Below, piece after piece: positions 23,200 through 32,317 of a stretch of DNA of 47,519 nt; the first letter of the stretch is position 1; each line of letters begins with the position of its first letter. Source of the DNA: Scenedesmus sp. ARA3 (lineage: Eukaryota > Chlorophyta > Chlorophyceae > Sphaeropleales > Scenedesmaceae). The stretch covers positions 1-47,519 of the forward strand of contig RWJK01000866.1 in the NCBI GenBank assembly GCA_004335835.1. Direction: 5' to 3'. The notes under the pieces were generated by a model that saw only the letters and a list, made by a program, of their open reading frames with translations, was not told the origin of the DNA and did not search any database. A program made the position numbers and the translations under genes.

Positions 23200-23744
23200 A
23201 GGTGTGCTGCCTGAGTTGAGGCTAGGGCCTGTGATGTACATCGTGCTGGGCTCAGCAACAGCGCTCAAGCTGCTGTGCTGGGCGGTATGCGCTGCACTGC
23301 AAAGCAAGTCAGATTCCATGCTGGCTCTGGCAGAGGTGAGGGGGGTGGATGGGGTTGCAGCAGCAGCAGCAGCAGTGGCAGCAGCGGCAGCAGCAGCTGC
23401 TGTGCTGGGCGGTCTGTGCTGCACTGCAAAGCAACTCAAATTCCATGCTGGCTCTGGCAGAGGTGCGGCTGGTGTAAAGCAGCACCTTGCTTGCAACTGA
23501 TTTGCTTCCTTGATCACAGCCAACCACAGCAGCAGCCGCAGCAGAGGCTGACGGAGGGGGAAATGCAGCAGCAGCGGTAGCGGCAGCAGCAAGTCGGACT
23601 CCATGCTGGCTCTGGTAGAGGTGAGACGGTATGTGATGCAGCTTCGGCAGCAACAGTGCCGGCAGCCGTCAGTGACAGGATGCCATCTGCAGTGGCAGCA
23701 GCACCTAGCAGCACTGCCGCCAACTGATGCCACCCCACTCATGT

Positions 23745-23837
<93 letters not shown>

Positions 23838-26800
23838 AGGACCACCTGAATGACATCATGTCCAACCTGTGCGCCATCGTCACAGCAGTGCTGGCCGGGG
23901 TGGTGGCCAATGGCTGGTGGGTGGACCCGGTTGGGGCCATTGCCATCAGCGGCTACATCGTGGCACGCTGGCTGGCCATTGCCAAGCAGCAGGTGCGGCT
24001 TGGTATGTGCTGGTAGAGCACAGCGCTGGGAATGTTTGGCGCACGTTTTGGGTTGTTTTGGTCATGGAAATGACGGCGGCAGCAGGTTTCATCTGGCTGG
24101 GGTGGTGGCCAATGGCTGGTGGCTGGACCCTGTTGGGGCAATTGCTATCAGCGGCTACATCGGCACGCTGGCTGGCCATCGCCAAGCAGCAGGTACGATA
24201 TACATACGACATTGGATGCATTTTATACCATTTGAAGATATGGTGGAGCGGCAGGCTTGAGAGGAGGGTGGTTGTGTGTGACGCCTGTGTTTCTAAGTGG
24301 TGTTGATGTGAGGAAGGCGGGCTGCAGTGCTGGCTGGGGTGGTGGCCAATGGCTGGTGGGTGGACCCTGTTGGGGCAATTGCTATCAGCGGCTACATTGT
24401 GGCACGCTGGCTGGCCATCGCCAAGCAGCAGGTGCGACATACAAATGACATTAAATGCACTTTATACCATTCGTATTGAAGATCTGGTGGAGCAGCAGGT
24501 TTGAGAGGAGGGTGGTTGTGTGTGACGCCGGTGTTTTCGGGTGGTTTTGATACGAGGAAGGCGGGCTGCAGTGCTGGCCGGGGTGGTGGCCAATGGCTGG
24601 TGGGTGGACCCTGTTGGGGCCATCGCAATCAGCGGCTCATCGTGGCGCGCTGGCTGGCCATCGCCAAGCAGCAGGTGCGTCGGTGGTCACACTGGACAAT
24701 TAACAAAGTTAATACAGGAGCTGATGCTTGGGCAACATGACATGACTGCCATGCGCTGACGACTTTGAACAATCTTCACGTTTATCGTGCCACTTTAGCC
24801 TGCACATCCGTCAACACCGCACTAGGTGGAGGTCATGGGGTGCGGCGCGCTGCAGCGCCTCCTTCAACCACGCCCTATAGACCCTCTGTGTCGGCCATGC
24901 AACCAAAAGCCCAAAGCCTCATGCTATTTATGTCTTTCCAGGTGGACAAGATTATGGGGCGCGGCGCGCCGCAGCGCTTCATACAGCAGCTGGAGGCGCT
25001 GGCTGCCTCGCACCACGCAGCCTGCTCCTCCTCGCCTGCTGTCTTGTGTGCTGTTTTTCTGTGTTATTGCGTCCGATGCATGCGCAGGTGGACAAGGTTT
25101 TGGGGCGCGGCGCGCAGCTTGTAGCGCAGCAACTCGAGCTCAGCTGCAACGTGATCTGATCGACCTTTAATTGTTTTGTGATGTGCAGGTGGACAAGATC
25201 ATTGGGCACAGCGGGCAGAAGCGCTTGCAGCGCCGCAAGTCACTCTGATGGAATTCATCTGGTGCTCCTTGTTTTGTGCTGTTCAGGTGGACAAGATTGT
25301 GGGGCGCGGCGCCCCGCAGCGCTTCATACAGCAGCTGGAGGCGCTGGCTGCCTCACATCATGCAGCCCTGGGGCTGGACGTAATACGCGCATACCACTTT
25401 GGGGCGCGGTGAGCCCTGATGTTATGCGGGATAGCCTGCCATAAACGGCCTGTTTCAGTTGGCCCTCTAAGCCAGCAATGCGCCTGACCGCGATCTGTGC
25501 ATACCATATTGGCGCACGGTGATACGTTTCGATTCTGTGGGGCTGAATTTGTCAAACAAGTCTGAAACACCCCTGTCTGCTGCTGCTGCTGCTGCCCCAG
25601 GTACATCGTTGAGATGGAGGTGGTGCTGCCTGCGGAGATGACCGTGAGGGACAGCCACGACATCAGCCTGGACCTGCAGCACAAGGTGCGCTGTGTTGCT
25701 GACAGAGTCATAGTAATATAGATGACTAATAATAATTATAGCAATTCTAATGATAAAACTAATAACGTTGATAGTAATATTGATAGTAAATGTGATAAAA
25801 GGTTATTACACTGCTAACAATGACGTTTGTCTGCCTGCAGGTGGAGCAGATGGAGGAGGTGGAGCGCACGCTTGTTATCTGCCTGCCTGCGTCTGTTTTT
25901 TATTATTGTGATTCTTTGTATGATTTCTTTCATTCTGTGTTTGGGTTTGCAGGTGGAGCAGATGGAGGAGGTGGAGCGCGCTTTTGTGCACGTGGACTAC
26001 ATGCGCAGGTGAGAGGGGGCAGCACCGGGCAGTGCAGCTGCAGGTTGGTATGGCTGGTTTTACTGTGCTCGCCTATGTGACAGCACGCTGACTACATGCG
26101 CCAGGTGAGCGTGCGCAGCGCCCGGCAGTGGGAGGCGGAGCTTCTGGGTGCCGCTGTGTTTATGTCTGCAGACTGTGTGCCAAAACTACCTGCTTGCATT
26201 CTCAAAGGTTGTCGGAGATGTTTCTGGCAGCACACATATGATGGCACCACATTGAACTCACTGGTTCAGTGGGGTTTTTTGTCTGCATGTGTTATGCTTG
26301 CTGCAGGGATGGCCTAGAACACAAGGTAGAGCGAAAGCTTGCCTTAGCCAGGGATTGCTCGCTATCATGGGCTCCACAGGCCGCATCAGGCTGATGTGTG
26401 TGCGCTCATGCACTGTTTTCAAGCCTAACCTAAACACAAAGTAGAGCAAGAGCTGGCGCCTCATGTCAAGGATGTACCTAATGCAAACTGTGTATCCGTC
26501 CATGTATCGCCTGCCTTCCAATGTTTGCAGGGATGGCCTGGAGCACAAAGTAGAGCGGGAGCTTGCACTAGCCAGGGACCGCTCTCTGTCAATGGGCTCA
26601 GCTGGCCGCTCTGCATCAGGCTGATATGTGTGTGTATGTGAGTTGTTCCTGTTGTTTGCACCATCTGCAGGGACGGCCTGGAGCACAAGGTAAAGCAGGA
26701 GCTGGCTCTGGCCAGGATGACAACCCTGCATCAGCTGTGCTTGCTGACTTTCTGCATACATTGTGTGGCTGCAGGGATGGCCTGGAGCACAAAGTAGAGC

Positions 26801-27000
26801 GGGAGCTTGCACTAGCCAGGGACCGCTCACTGTCAATGGGCTCCGCAGGCCGCCGGAACAGTGGCAGTGCCAGCGGCGGCCAGCTGGGGCAGCGCAGCAG
26901 CAGCAGCGAATCCTGCAGCTCGCCGGAGCCTGCTGCTGCTGCTACTGCTGCTGCTGCTGCTGCTGCCGCTGCTGCTGGACATGCCGAGCAGCTGGTGTGA
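20900..27000 (+). CDS. Mn-type cation diffusion facilitator (MTP9-11-like)
   Basis: This is a membrane metal/proton antiporter of the cation diffusion facilitator family. Exons are 20900-21044, 21359-21873, 22187-22289, 22522-22599, 23202-23335, 23840-23992, 25287-25408, 25601-25685, 25953-26008 and 26775-27000. Phases agree and give 538 residues. The metal sites are of the DxxxD type in TM2 (ADSAVDLV) and TM5 (DHLNDIMSN), as in plant Mn-CDF proteins. Other family hallmarks are RFPVGQARLEAIGVL, VRAYHFG-like RAYHFG, HDISLDLQHKVE and ERAFVHVDY. The N-terminal about 180 residues are low-complexity (Ser/Pro, a Gln run, Ala runs) and probably cytosolic. The C-terminal tail after DYMRR is Ser/Ala-rich. 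The start ATG is the first in frame after a stop-free but TTG-led stretch. Mn is inferred from the motif; Fe is possible. Confidence 0.92.
22600..22845 (+). repeat. Donor-side copies of exon 22522-22599
   Basis: The exon end (SVAVLVAALQT plus GTGGGAG) recurs near 22685-22725 and again near 22797-22840, where the donor has become CGGTGGGGG. Copies carry GTGGTTGTGCTGTGGCTGCGCTG-type variants. The sequence GTGGCGACATATG / GTGGTGACATATG follows the first two donors. Confidence 0.8.
22960..23201 (+). repeat. Two extra acceptor-side copies of the GVLPELRLGPVMYIVL exon
   Basis: Exon starts at 22995, 23103 and 23202 each follow a CTG tract ending CTGCAG. Spacings are 108 and 99 bp, both multiples of three, and one frame is open through all three with the tracts read as polyalanine. 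The first two copies break off at SATPQA; the third continues as SATALKLLCW. Confidence 0.92.
23336..23625 (+). repeat. Donor-side copies of exon end SDSMLALAE
   Basis: LLCWAVCAALQSKSDSMLALAE plus donor is followed by a copy at 23396-23462 (QLKFHAGSGR in another frame) and a shorter copy at 23588-23620 ending in GTAGAG|GTGAGA. CAG-rich spacer lies between them. Confidence 0.8.
23758..23839 (+). repeat. Pure (CTG)n tract, about 27 units, fused to an acceptor
   Basis: An uninterrupted TGC/CTG run of about 80 nt ends directly in CTGCAG, the 3' splice site of the transporter exon at 23840. It takes the place of a normal polypyrimidine tract. Confidence 0.95.
24088..24680 (+). repeat. Three donor-side copies of exon end VVANGWWVDPVGAIAISG
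   Basis: Copies of the exon 23840-23992 3' half plus donor lie at 24097-24192, 24327-24432 and 24572-24675. One copy reads GWWLDPVGAI and drops part of YIVARW. Intron portions repeat TATACCATTTGAAGAT-like and GAGGAGGGTGGTTGTGTGTG sequences. The unit is about 235 bp. Confidence 0.9.
24816..25286 (+). repeat. Four acceptor-side copies of the VDKIVGRGAPQRF exon
   Basis: Copies start near 24824, 24942, 25088 and 25189 before the real exon at 25287. The second is almost identical for 75 nt and then breaks off. Others decay to VDKVLGRGAQL or VDKIIGHSGQKR. Spacing is 98-146 bp. Confidence 0.88.
25490..26110 (+). repeat. Short junction copies around exons 25287-25408 and 25953-26008
   Basis: CATACCATATTGGCGCACG plus GTGATA at 25499-25523 copies the RAYHFGAR exon end. 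An acceptor-side copy of VEQMEEVER lies at 25841-25872. A donor-side copy of DYMR (GACTACATGCGCCAG, GTGAGC) lies at 26090-26109. The intron at 25700-25800 contains an AT-rich run of TAATAATAATTATAG-like sequence. Confidence 0.8.
26300..26774 (+). repeat. Three acceptor-side copies of the DGLEHKVERELALARD exon
   Basis: Acceptor plus exon 5' half appear at 26308, 26530 and 26671 before the real exon at 26775. The copy at 26530 runs furthest (to SMGSAGR) before breaking off at TCTGCATCAGGCTGATATGTG; the 26308 copy ends with a similar CATCAGGCTGATGTGTG. Confidence 0.88.
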
Positions 27001-27019
27001 AAGTCATCAGCAGGTATGA

Positions 27020-27440
27020 ACTTCATCAGAGCGTGCTACAAGTCAGTGCCAGCGGCGGCCAGCTAGCACAGCGCAGCAGCAGCAGCAGCTGCAGCAGCAG
27101 CAGCAGCGGCGGTTACTTTGGCTCGCCCAAAGCTGCTGCTGCTGCTGCTGCTGCTGGGCACCTGGTGCGAACTTCTGAGTGTGAATGTTGTGCGGGTGTG
27201 AAAATGTTGTCACAGCTGTGCCAGCGGCGGCCAGCTGGCATAGCGCAGCAGTAACTCCAAATTCTGCAGCTTGCTGGAGCCTGCTGCTGCTGCTGCTGCT
27301 GGAGTTGCTGTGGAGCAGCTTGTGTGAAGTTCGTAGTGTGGAGGTAGTCAGCGGGTGTGAACCTCACGCAGAGCCTGTTGCAGTGTGGCTTGCTGGAGCC
27401 TGCTGCTGCTGAGGGGGCTGCGGAGCAGCTGGCGTGCAGT
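27020..27440 (+). repeat. Copies of the transporter's terminal segment beyond the stop
   Basis: SASGGQLGQRSSSS-coding sequence and the following CTG stretch recur at about 27046-27175, 27219-27318 and, weakly, 27374-27440. Each is followed by a version of AGCTGGTGTGA and by GTGTGAA(A/C)(A/G)T-type sequence. The coding end has been copied into the 3' flank. Confidence 0.8.
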
Positions 27441-28467
27441 AGAGAGTGGGAAGTTGTGGGAGTGTGCAGAAGTTCAAGCCACAGGAGCAGTTTCAGCAGT
27501 TGCCTTGTTGTGTTGCTGCTGGGCGTTCGTCTGCTGTATTGCTGCTGGTGTTTTGTTTGGGGTTGTTGACAGGAAGAGACAGCATTCATTCATGCAAGCA
27601 GGCAGCAAAACAGTATGACATGATTTTTATAATGCGTTCACATATGGGTGCATGCAAGCAAGACAGCAGTACTATTCAGCAAGACAGCGATACTTCTGCA
27701 GGGTGGTACAACACGTGCAACGCCTGAGACAGCGCAGAGTCAAGGTGCTTTCTGGAGATGACTTTGCTGCCTGAAGTGTCCTTTCAGCGGACCGTGAGTG
27801 TGCGCTGCTGAACTGCACTATTGTATAAGAACGGATTCAGACACCCAGTATTGTGTTGACAGTGCTTGGTCACGCATTTTGAACAAAGGATAGGTTGCAT
27901 GGCTTGCAACTTGCAACACGCGGCGTGTATGTGTCTTTGCTTTGTAACAGATGACAATGCAGCAACCGTCCTGAGCCTGATTGTCAGACGTACTCAGCAG
28001 TTGTCATGCGCTGTACAGCGACATGTTACACGTGATCACTGGGACTGCTATAAAAAGGGAAGGACTGAAGCCAGCAACGAGCTGATATCACCAACATTCA
28101 GAGTTGGACAAAGCATCGTACAAACACTTGCACAGCAAAAATGTGTGTGCTGCTGCAGCCACTGCTGGCTGCAGCAAGCACACAGACGCGCGCAGGCTGC
28201 TTGCTTACAGCCAGTGCTGTTGCTGCAACGCCGCATCCACACAGACTGCACAGCCAGCTAGCTCAAGGCCCGCAGTTTCCGAAAACACAAAAACGCTGCA
28301 GCGGATGTCAACACCACCCAACAGCTGCAGCGCATTGCCTGCTAGGCCAGCAGCCTTTCGTTTGTATACAGCATAACTGCTGCTGCAGCTGCTGCACACC
28401 ATCCTGCTGTAGCCAGCAACAGCAGCCACCTTCAGCTACCACACCATCAAGCTGCTGCTGCTGCTGC
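27441..28467. other. Convergent spacer, with a TATA-like box
   Basis: This lies between the ends of the + strand transporter and the - strand TRAP-beta gene. No conserved exon is visible. A clear CTATAAAAAGGG lies at 28048-28059. Confidence 0.5.
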
Positions 28468-28659
28468 TGCTCACTGCTCCTTCTTCAAAGCGCAGCCATG
28501 CTGCTGATGATGATGCCAGCAACTAAACAAGCCTTTTCCAGCTCCTTCAGCACCGCCATGCTGCTGCTGCTCAAAAGCACTGACGCTTGCTTACCGCTCC
28601 TTCTCCAGCTTCTTCAGCAAAACCATGCTGCGGCTGCTGCTGCTGCTCAAGATTACTAA
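28141..28659 (+). CDS. Hypothetical 172-residue low-complexity frame, doubtful
   Basis: An ATG at 28141 lies about 90 bp downstream of the TATA-like box at 28048-28059 and opens a 172-codon frame. The start is hydrophobic (MCVLLQPLLAAA), but most of the rest is Cys/Gln/Leu-rich sequence dictated by CTG/CAG triplets. It overlaps, antisense, the repeated tail of TRAP-beta. No family is recognised. It could be a chance frame in triplet-repeat DNA; I include it only because of the promoter-like element. Confidence 0.2.
   Translation: MCVLLQPLLAAASTQTRAGCLLTASAVAATPHPHRLHSQLAQGPQFPKTQKRCSGCQHHPTAAAHCLLGQQPFVCIQHNCCCSCCTPSCCSQQQQPPSATTPSSCCCCCCSLLLLQSAAMLLMMMPATKQAFSSSFSTAMLLLLKSTDACLPLLLQLLQQNHAAAAAAAQDY
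28468..28640 (-). repeat. Three degenerate copies of the TRAP-beta C-terminal codons in its 3' flank
   Basis: Read on the minus strand, LKELEKEQ-stop is followed by copies near 28591-28623 (LKKLEKER-stop), 28534-28564 (LKELEKAC) and 28468-28500 (frame-shifted, ending in GAGCAGTGA). Each is preceded by an ATGG(T/C)-GCTG-type segment. Confidence 0.8.
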
Positions 28660-28672
28660 AGCCTGCCCCTCC

Positions 28673-30791
28673 TTACTGCTCCTTCTCCAGCTCCTTGAGC
28701 GCTGCAGCGCGCTTGCGGTCGGTGGTCTTCTGGTTCACGCTCTTGTAGGTGTTGTTGCCCACAATGGCCACAGCAGCAATGGCAGCAAGGATGGCCAGGT
28801 TGCGCCAGTGGGCGGGGGTGGTGGCCATGCCCAGAGAGGCGTACTGGCCCTGCAATGATAAATTGCAGCAGCAGCAGGTTGAGGACACAAGTGTAAGCGA
28901 GGTACCAGCCATAGGGGTGGTGGCCATGCCCAGGGAGGCATACTGGCCCTGCAGCAGCAGCAGCAGGTTCAAAACAGACAAGTGTGAGTGATTTCAGCTA
29001 CAGCAAACGCAGTGTTAGGAGACGAGGACATGCGCTGTAGCCAGCAACATCCGACACAACGTGCCTGGTACAGAGTGCAGCAGCAGTCTGCCCCCATGCA
29101 GATTGCTGCAATGTGCTGCATGTGCCCCTGGCCTTGGCCAACAGCAGTGCTGCGGTGCTTCACTAGAACATCGTTGGATGCACAGTGATTAGCTGGCAGG
29201 CACACAGCTGCGTTGCCGTTAGCACGCCACTGACACCGGCACAATGCGCTGCATGCCTGAGCAGCCAGCTAGCCAGCCGATGAAGCAGTGGCCCTGCTGC
29301 GGTGTGCTCGTCATGCAACATTTACACGAGGGACACCCACCGCGATCAGGGCGTAGCGGGTGATCTGCTCCACTGGGCTGTGCTGTTGTGCAGTGCCTGT
29401 CATCTATCATTGCTGCTGTGCATTGCTCGTCACATCAACCCTGCTGAACATTGTGCTCACCGCGATCAGGGCGTAGCGGGTGATCTGCTCCACTGGGGTC
29501 ATGATGTAGATGCCGTACGCGCTGGAGGTGGTGGTCTGGGGTTGGGGTTGGGTGATTGTCAAAGGCGGTTGGCATGAAGCATATGGCAGCATCAACAGGC
29601 GCGGCAGCAGCAGCAGCAAAGCTGAGTGAGTGCAACTGTTCAAGGGCAGTTGGAACAGGGTAACCGCAATTGCTCGTTGGCCCTGGCTGCGATGCTGCTG
29701 GTCAGGCGGTATCAATGTAATGGCACCCAAGCGAACACGCAACACGCTGCACAGATCACAGGCGGTGCACCTTCCAGCACCTCTGCTGCCTTTGCAAGAC
29801 AAGACAACAACCAAGTATCATTCATGCTAACAGCATACTCAGCATGTCAGTTACCCTGACATATCCAAGCCCAGCTCCTCCTGCTGTAGTTCGCACTTCC
29901 CATAACATCTCCTTCTCTTAGCCATGGCAGGACAACAGCTCCATCGCTTCCCACACAGTCTTCCAAGTCAAGGTATCATCCCTTTTGACCAAAGTATCAT
30001 CCCTTTTGACCAAAAGCACATGTATCTGCACCCCAGATCATGCAGCGCTGAACCTAAAGCCTAAACCCACCTGCTTCTCCTTGTTCTCCAGCTCGGGCTG
30101 GTAGGTCACAGTGGCTGACTGGAACTCGGCACCGAAGGAGCCCTTCTCAGCAACCACCACGTAGCTGTGCTGCACGCTGCTGCCCACATCCACCTTGCCC
30201 AGGTGAGCCTCAAGGCTGCCATCGATCAGCTTCAGGCCCTCAGGGAGCTCCGAGTCCTTGATTGTGACCTCGTTGGCGGTGCTGTTGCGAGCAAAGAAGC
30301 GAACAGGTTCGGATAAGAGGTGGTTGGTTGCAGGAGGGGCAGTGCAGCAGCAGTACTGTTGGTCAAGGCAACTGACTGGGGCAGCAGGACAGGTGCAGTT
30401 GGTTCACACGGCAAGCGGATGAGGGACGATGGCATTAGATGAAAGTGTGTGCCAGCTGCTGAGCCCAAACGAGCTGAAGGGAAGCAGCAACGAACACAAC
30501 GCCCTGTCTGGTAGGCTGGCCCGGCACTCACGCTGATCCGGCGTTGTAAATCTCCAGGTACACGGTCAAATTGCGTCCCTGAACACCCAGCTCATCCTTG
30601 AAGTACTTGCGCACGATAAGGTGCGCCTTGTCGGCTTCGCTGTAGTCCTCATCAATGTCCTCTGCATCGTCGCTGGCGTCAGCAGCAGCTGCCTCGCCTG
30701 CTGCAGGAGCCTCGTCCTCTGCTGCGATACGGACCACGCTGGCAGACAGCAGCAGGCCGAAGATCAACAGCAGCTTCCAGTTCCCTGCCAT
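28673..30791 (-). CDS. Translocon-associated protein subunit beta (TRAP-beta/SSR2)
   Basis: This is an ER-membrane subunit of the TRAP complex that assists Sec61 during cotranslational translocation. Exons on the minus strand are 30532-30791, 30071-30281, 29461-29535 and 28673-28849. Phases agree and give 240 residues. The start MAGNWKLLLIF is a signal peptide with likely cleavage after RIAA. An acidic stretch follows (EDIDEDYSEADKAH), then the TRAP-beta lumenal beta-sandwich (GRNLTVYLEIYNAGSA, FQSATVTY), one transmembrane helix (LAILAAIAAVAIVG) and a basic cytosolic tail (RKRAAALKELEKEQ). It is divergent from the methyltransferase gene at 31335. Degenerate junction copies occur in introns 3 and the 3' flank. 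The identification rests on domain order and motifs. Confidence 0.92.
28895..29385 (-). repeat. Junction copies in TRAP-beta intron 3
   Basis: On the minus strand, the exon end PVEQITRYALIA plus donor recurs at about 29339-29378 (donor GTGGGT). An acceptor-side copy of GQYASLGMATTP lies at 28911-28951 after a CTG tract and CAG; it breaks off at CCCC TATGGCTGG. The real last exon starts at 28849. Confidence 0.88.
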
Positions 30792-31334
30792 GGTGCTGTT
30801 TTTCGGTTGGGATCACTGGCAGGAGGCCCACAGGCTATGCTAGGTATTTCTTCCGGAATCCAGATAAAGCTATGGTGTGATGTGAGATAGTCTCGGAGTT
30901 CATAGCAAACCGACCCGGGCACAAACCACCACGCTGCACCGCCCGGGTTTGGGGTGCATCACCGAACCATACTCAGCCTTTGACTTTGAACAACATCCAT
31001 CATCTTGTTTTTGGTTCATCGGTGCTTAGCAGCGTGGGTGCCAATGGGACCGGTCAGCAGGTCACTGCAGGTCCCACTCTGCTCCTTGGACTCCACCACG
31101 GCCTCGGCCAGGCAAACTCTCTCGGACAATGTCCATAACATTTACCACTGTGATAGCTGTTACGGCATTGCGTGCGTCGTCAAACCTATTGCGCTGGCGA
31201 GCTGCACGTGCCAGCAGCAGGCCAGGGAAAGGACAACCCAGGACTGCAACCCCCTTGCCCCATCCTCTCATCTCAGGCACTCCCCCATTGCGCGTGCGGC
31301 CCGCTTGCCAAGCTAATTACATCGTTTCTGCACC
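30792..31334. promoter_or_regulatory. Divergent promoter region of TRAP-beta and methyltransferase
   Basis: The 543 bp between the two start codons must hold both promoters unless alternative upstream exons exist. A spaced inverted repeat, ACCCGGGC at 30913-30920 and GCCCGGGT at 30941-30948 with a 20-nt spacer, is the clearest candidate protein-binding site. No TATA box is obvious. Confidence 0.45.
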
Positions 31335-31584
31335 ATGGCAGCAGCAACGACTGCCATGCCACAGCAGCAGGAGCCGCAGAAGCTGGCCGTAACTGCCAGC
31401 AGCAAGGCGAGCCCCCTACGCTGGATGACCCAAGGCAACCCTACCAACTACAACATGCTGCTGTTCAGGACCATGAACAGGCAAGTTGCAGCGCAGCGTT
31501 TGGATTCTTGGGGCAACACGGCAGCAAGCGGTGCGAGTCCAGAGCTAGTAGTGGCAGTGTCAGGCTGGCCTGGTAGCAGCTGGG

Positions 31585-31683
<99 letters not shown>

Positions 31684-32281
31684 CTGCTTGCGGTGTGCTA
31701 CTGCATGGCAACGCAACTTTCCTTCTTGGTCAGTGCTCTGTACCTCTTCCCCTACGCTATGAGCGCCCTGCGTCCTGTATCTGTGCTGCAACCCAGCTGC
31801 CTCCATGGCGCGTCATTAGGTCTTATGCGTTTCCCTCATTTCCTGCAGGGAGGTGGGCCACCCCAATGCCAATGCCAATGACGATGACCTGGCCCCGCTG
31901 CTGCACCTGCACCTGCACCTGAGTGATTATGCATCCCAATCAACACATTTTCTTCATGCCTGCAGGGAGATGGGCCACCCCAATGCCAATGACGACGACC
32001 TGGCGCCGCTGCTGCGCGACAAGCTCATGCCTCTGCGCATGTGGTGGCTGAAGAGCGTGCCAGGGGCCATGAAGCAGATGAGGGGCGCCCTGGAGCACAA
32101 GAAGCTGGGAGTGCCAGGTGGGCTGCTTGTGCATTGCTGCTGCTGCTGCTGCTGCTGCTGCTGAAGTGCTTGCTCTGGGGCAGTAAAGCATGGTTGGCGA
32201 TGAGCCTGCCGGGGGCCATGAAGCAGATGAGGGGTGCCTTGGAGCAAAGAAGCTGGGCGTGCCAGGTGGGCTGCTTGTGCA

Positions 32282-32317
<36 letters not shown>

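Noticed and set aside
23164..23946. Long minus-strand frame rich in Ser (and similar long polyX frames at 2248-3009, 31448-31711, 41694-42176)
   Set aside because: CTG/CAG tracts stay open in most frames (Leu/Cys/Ala or Gln/Ser/Ala), so length alone means little. These lie antisense to or inside introns of well-supported genes.
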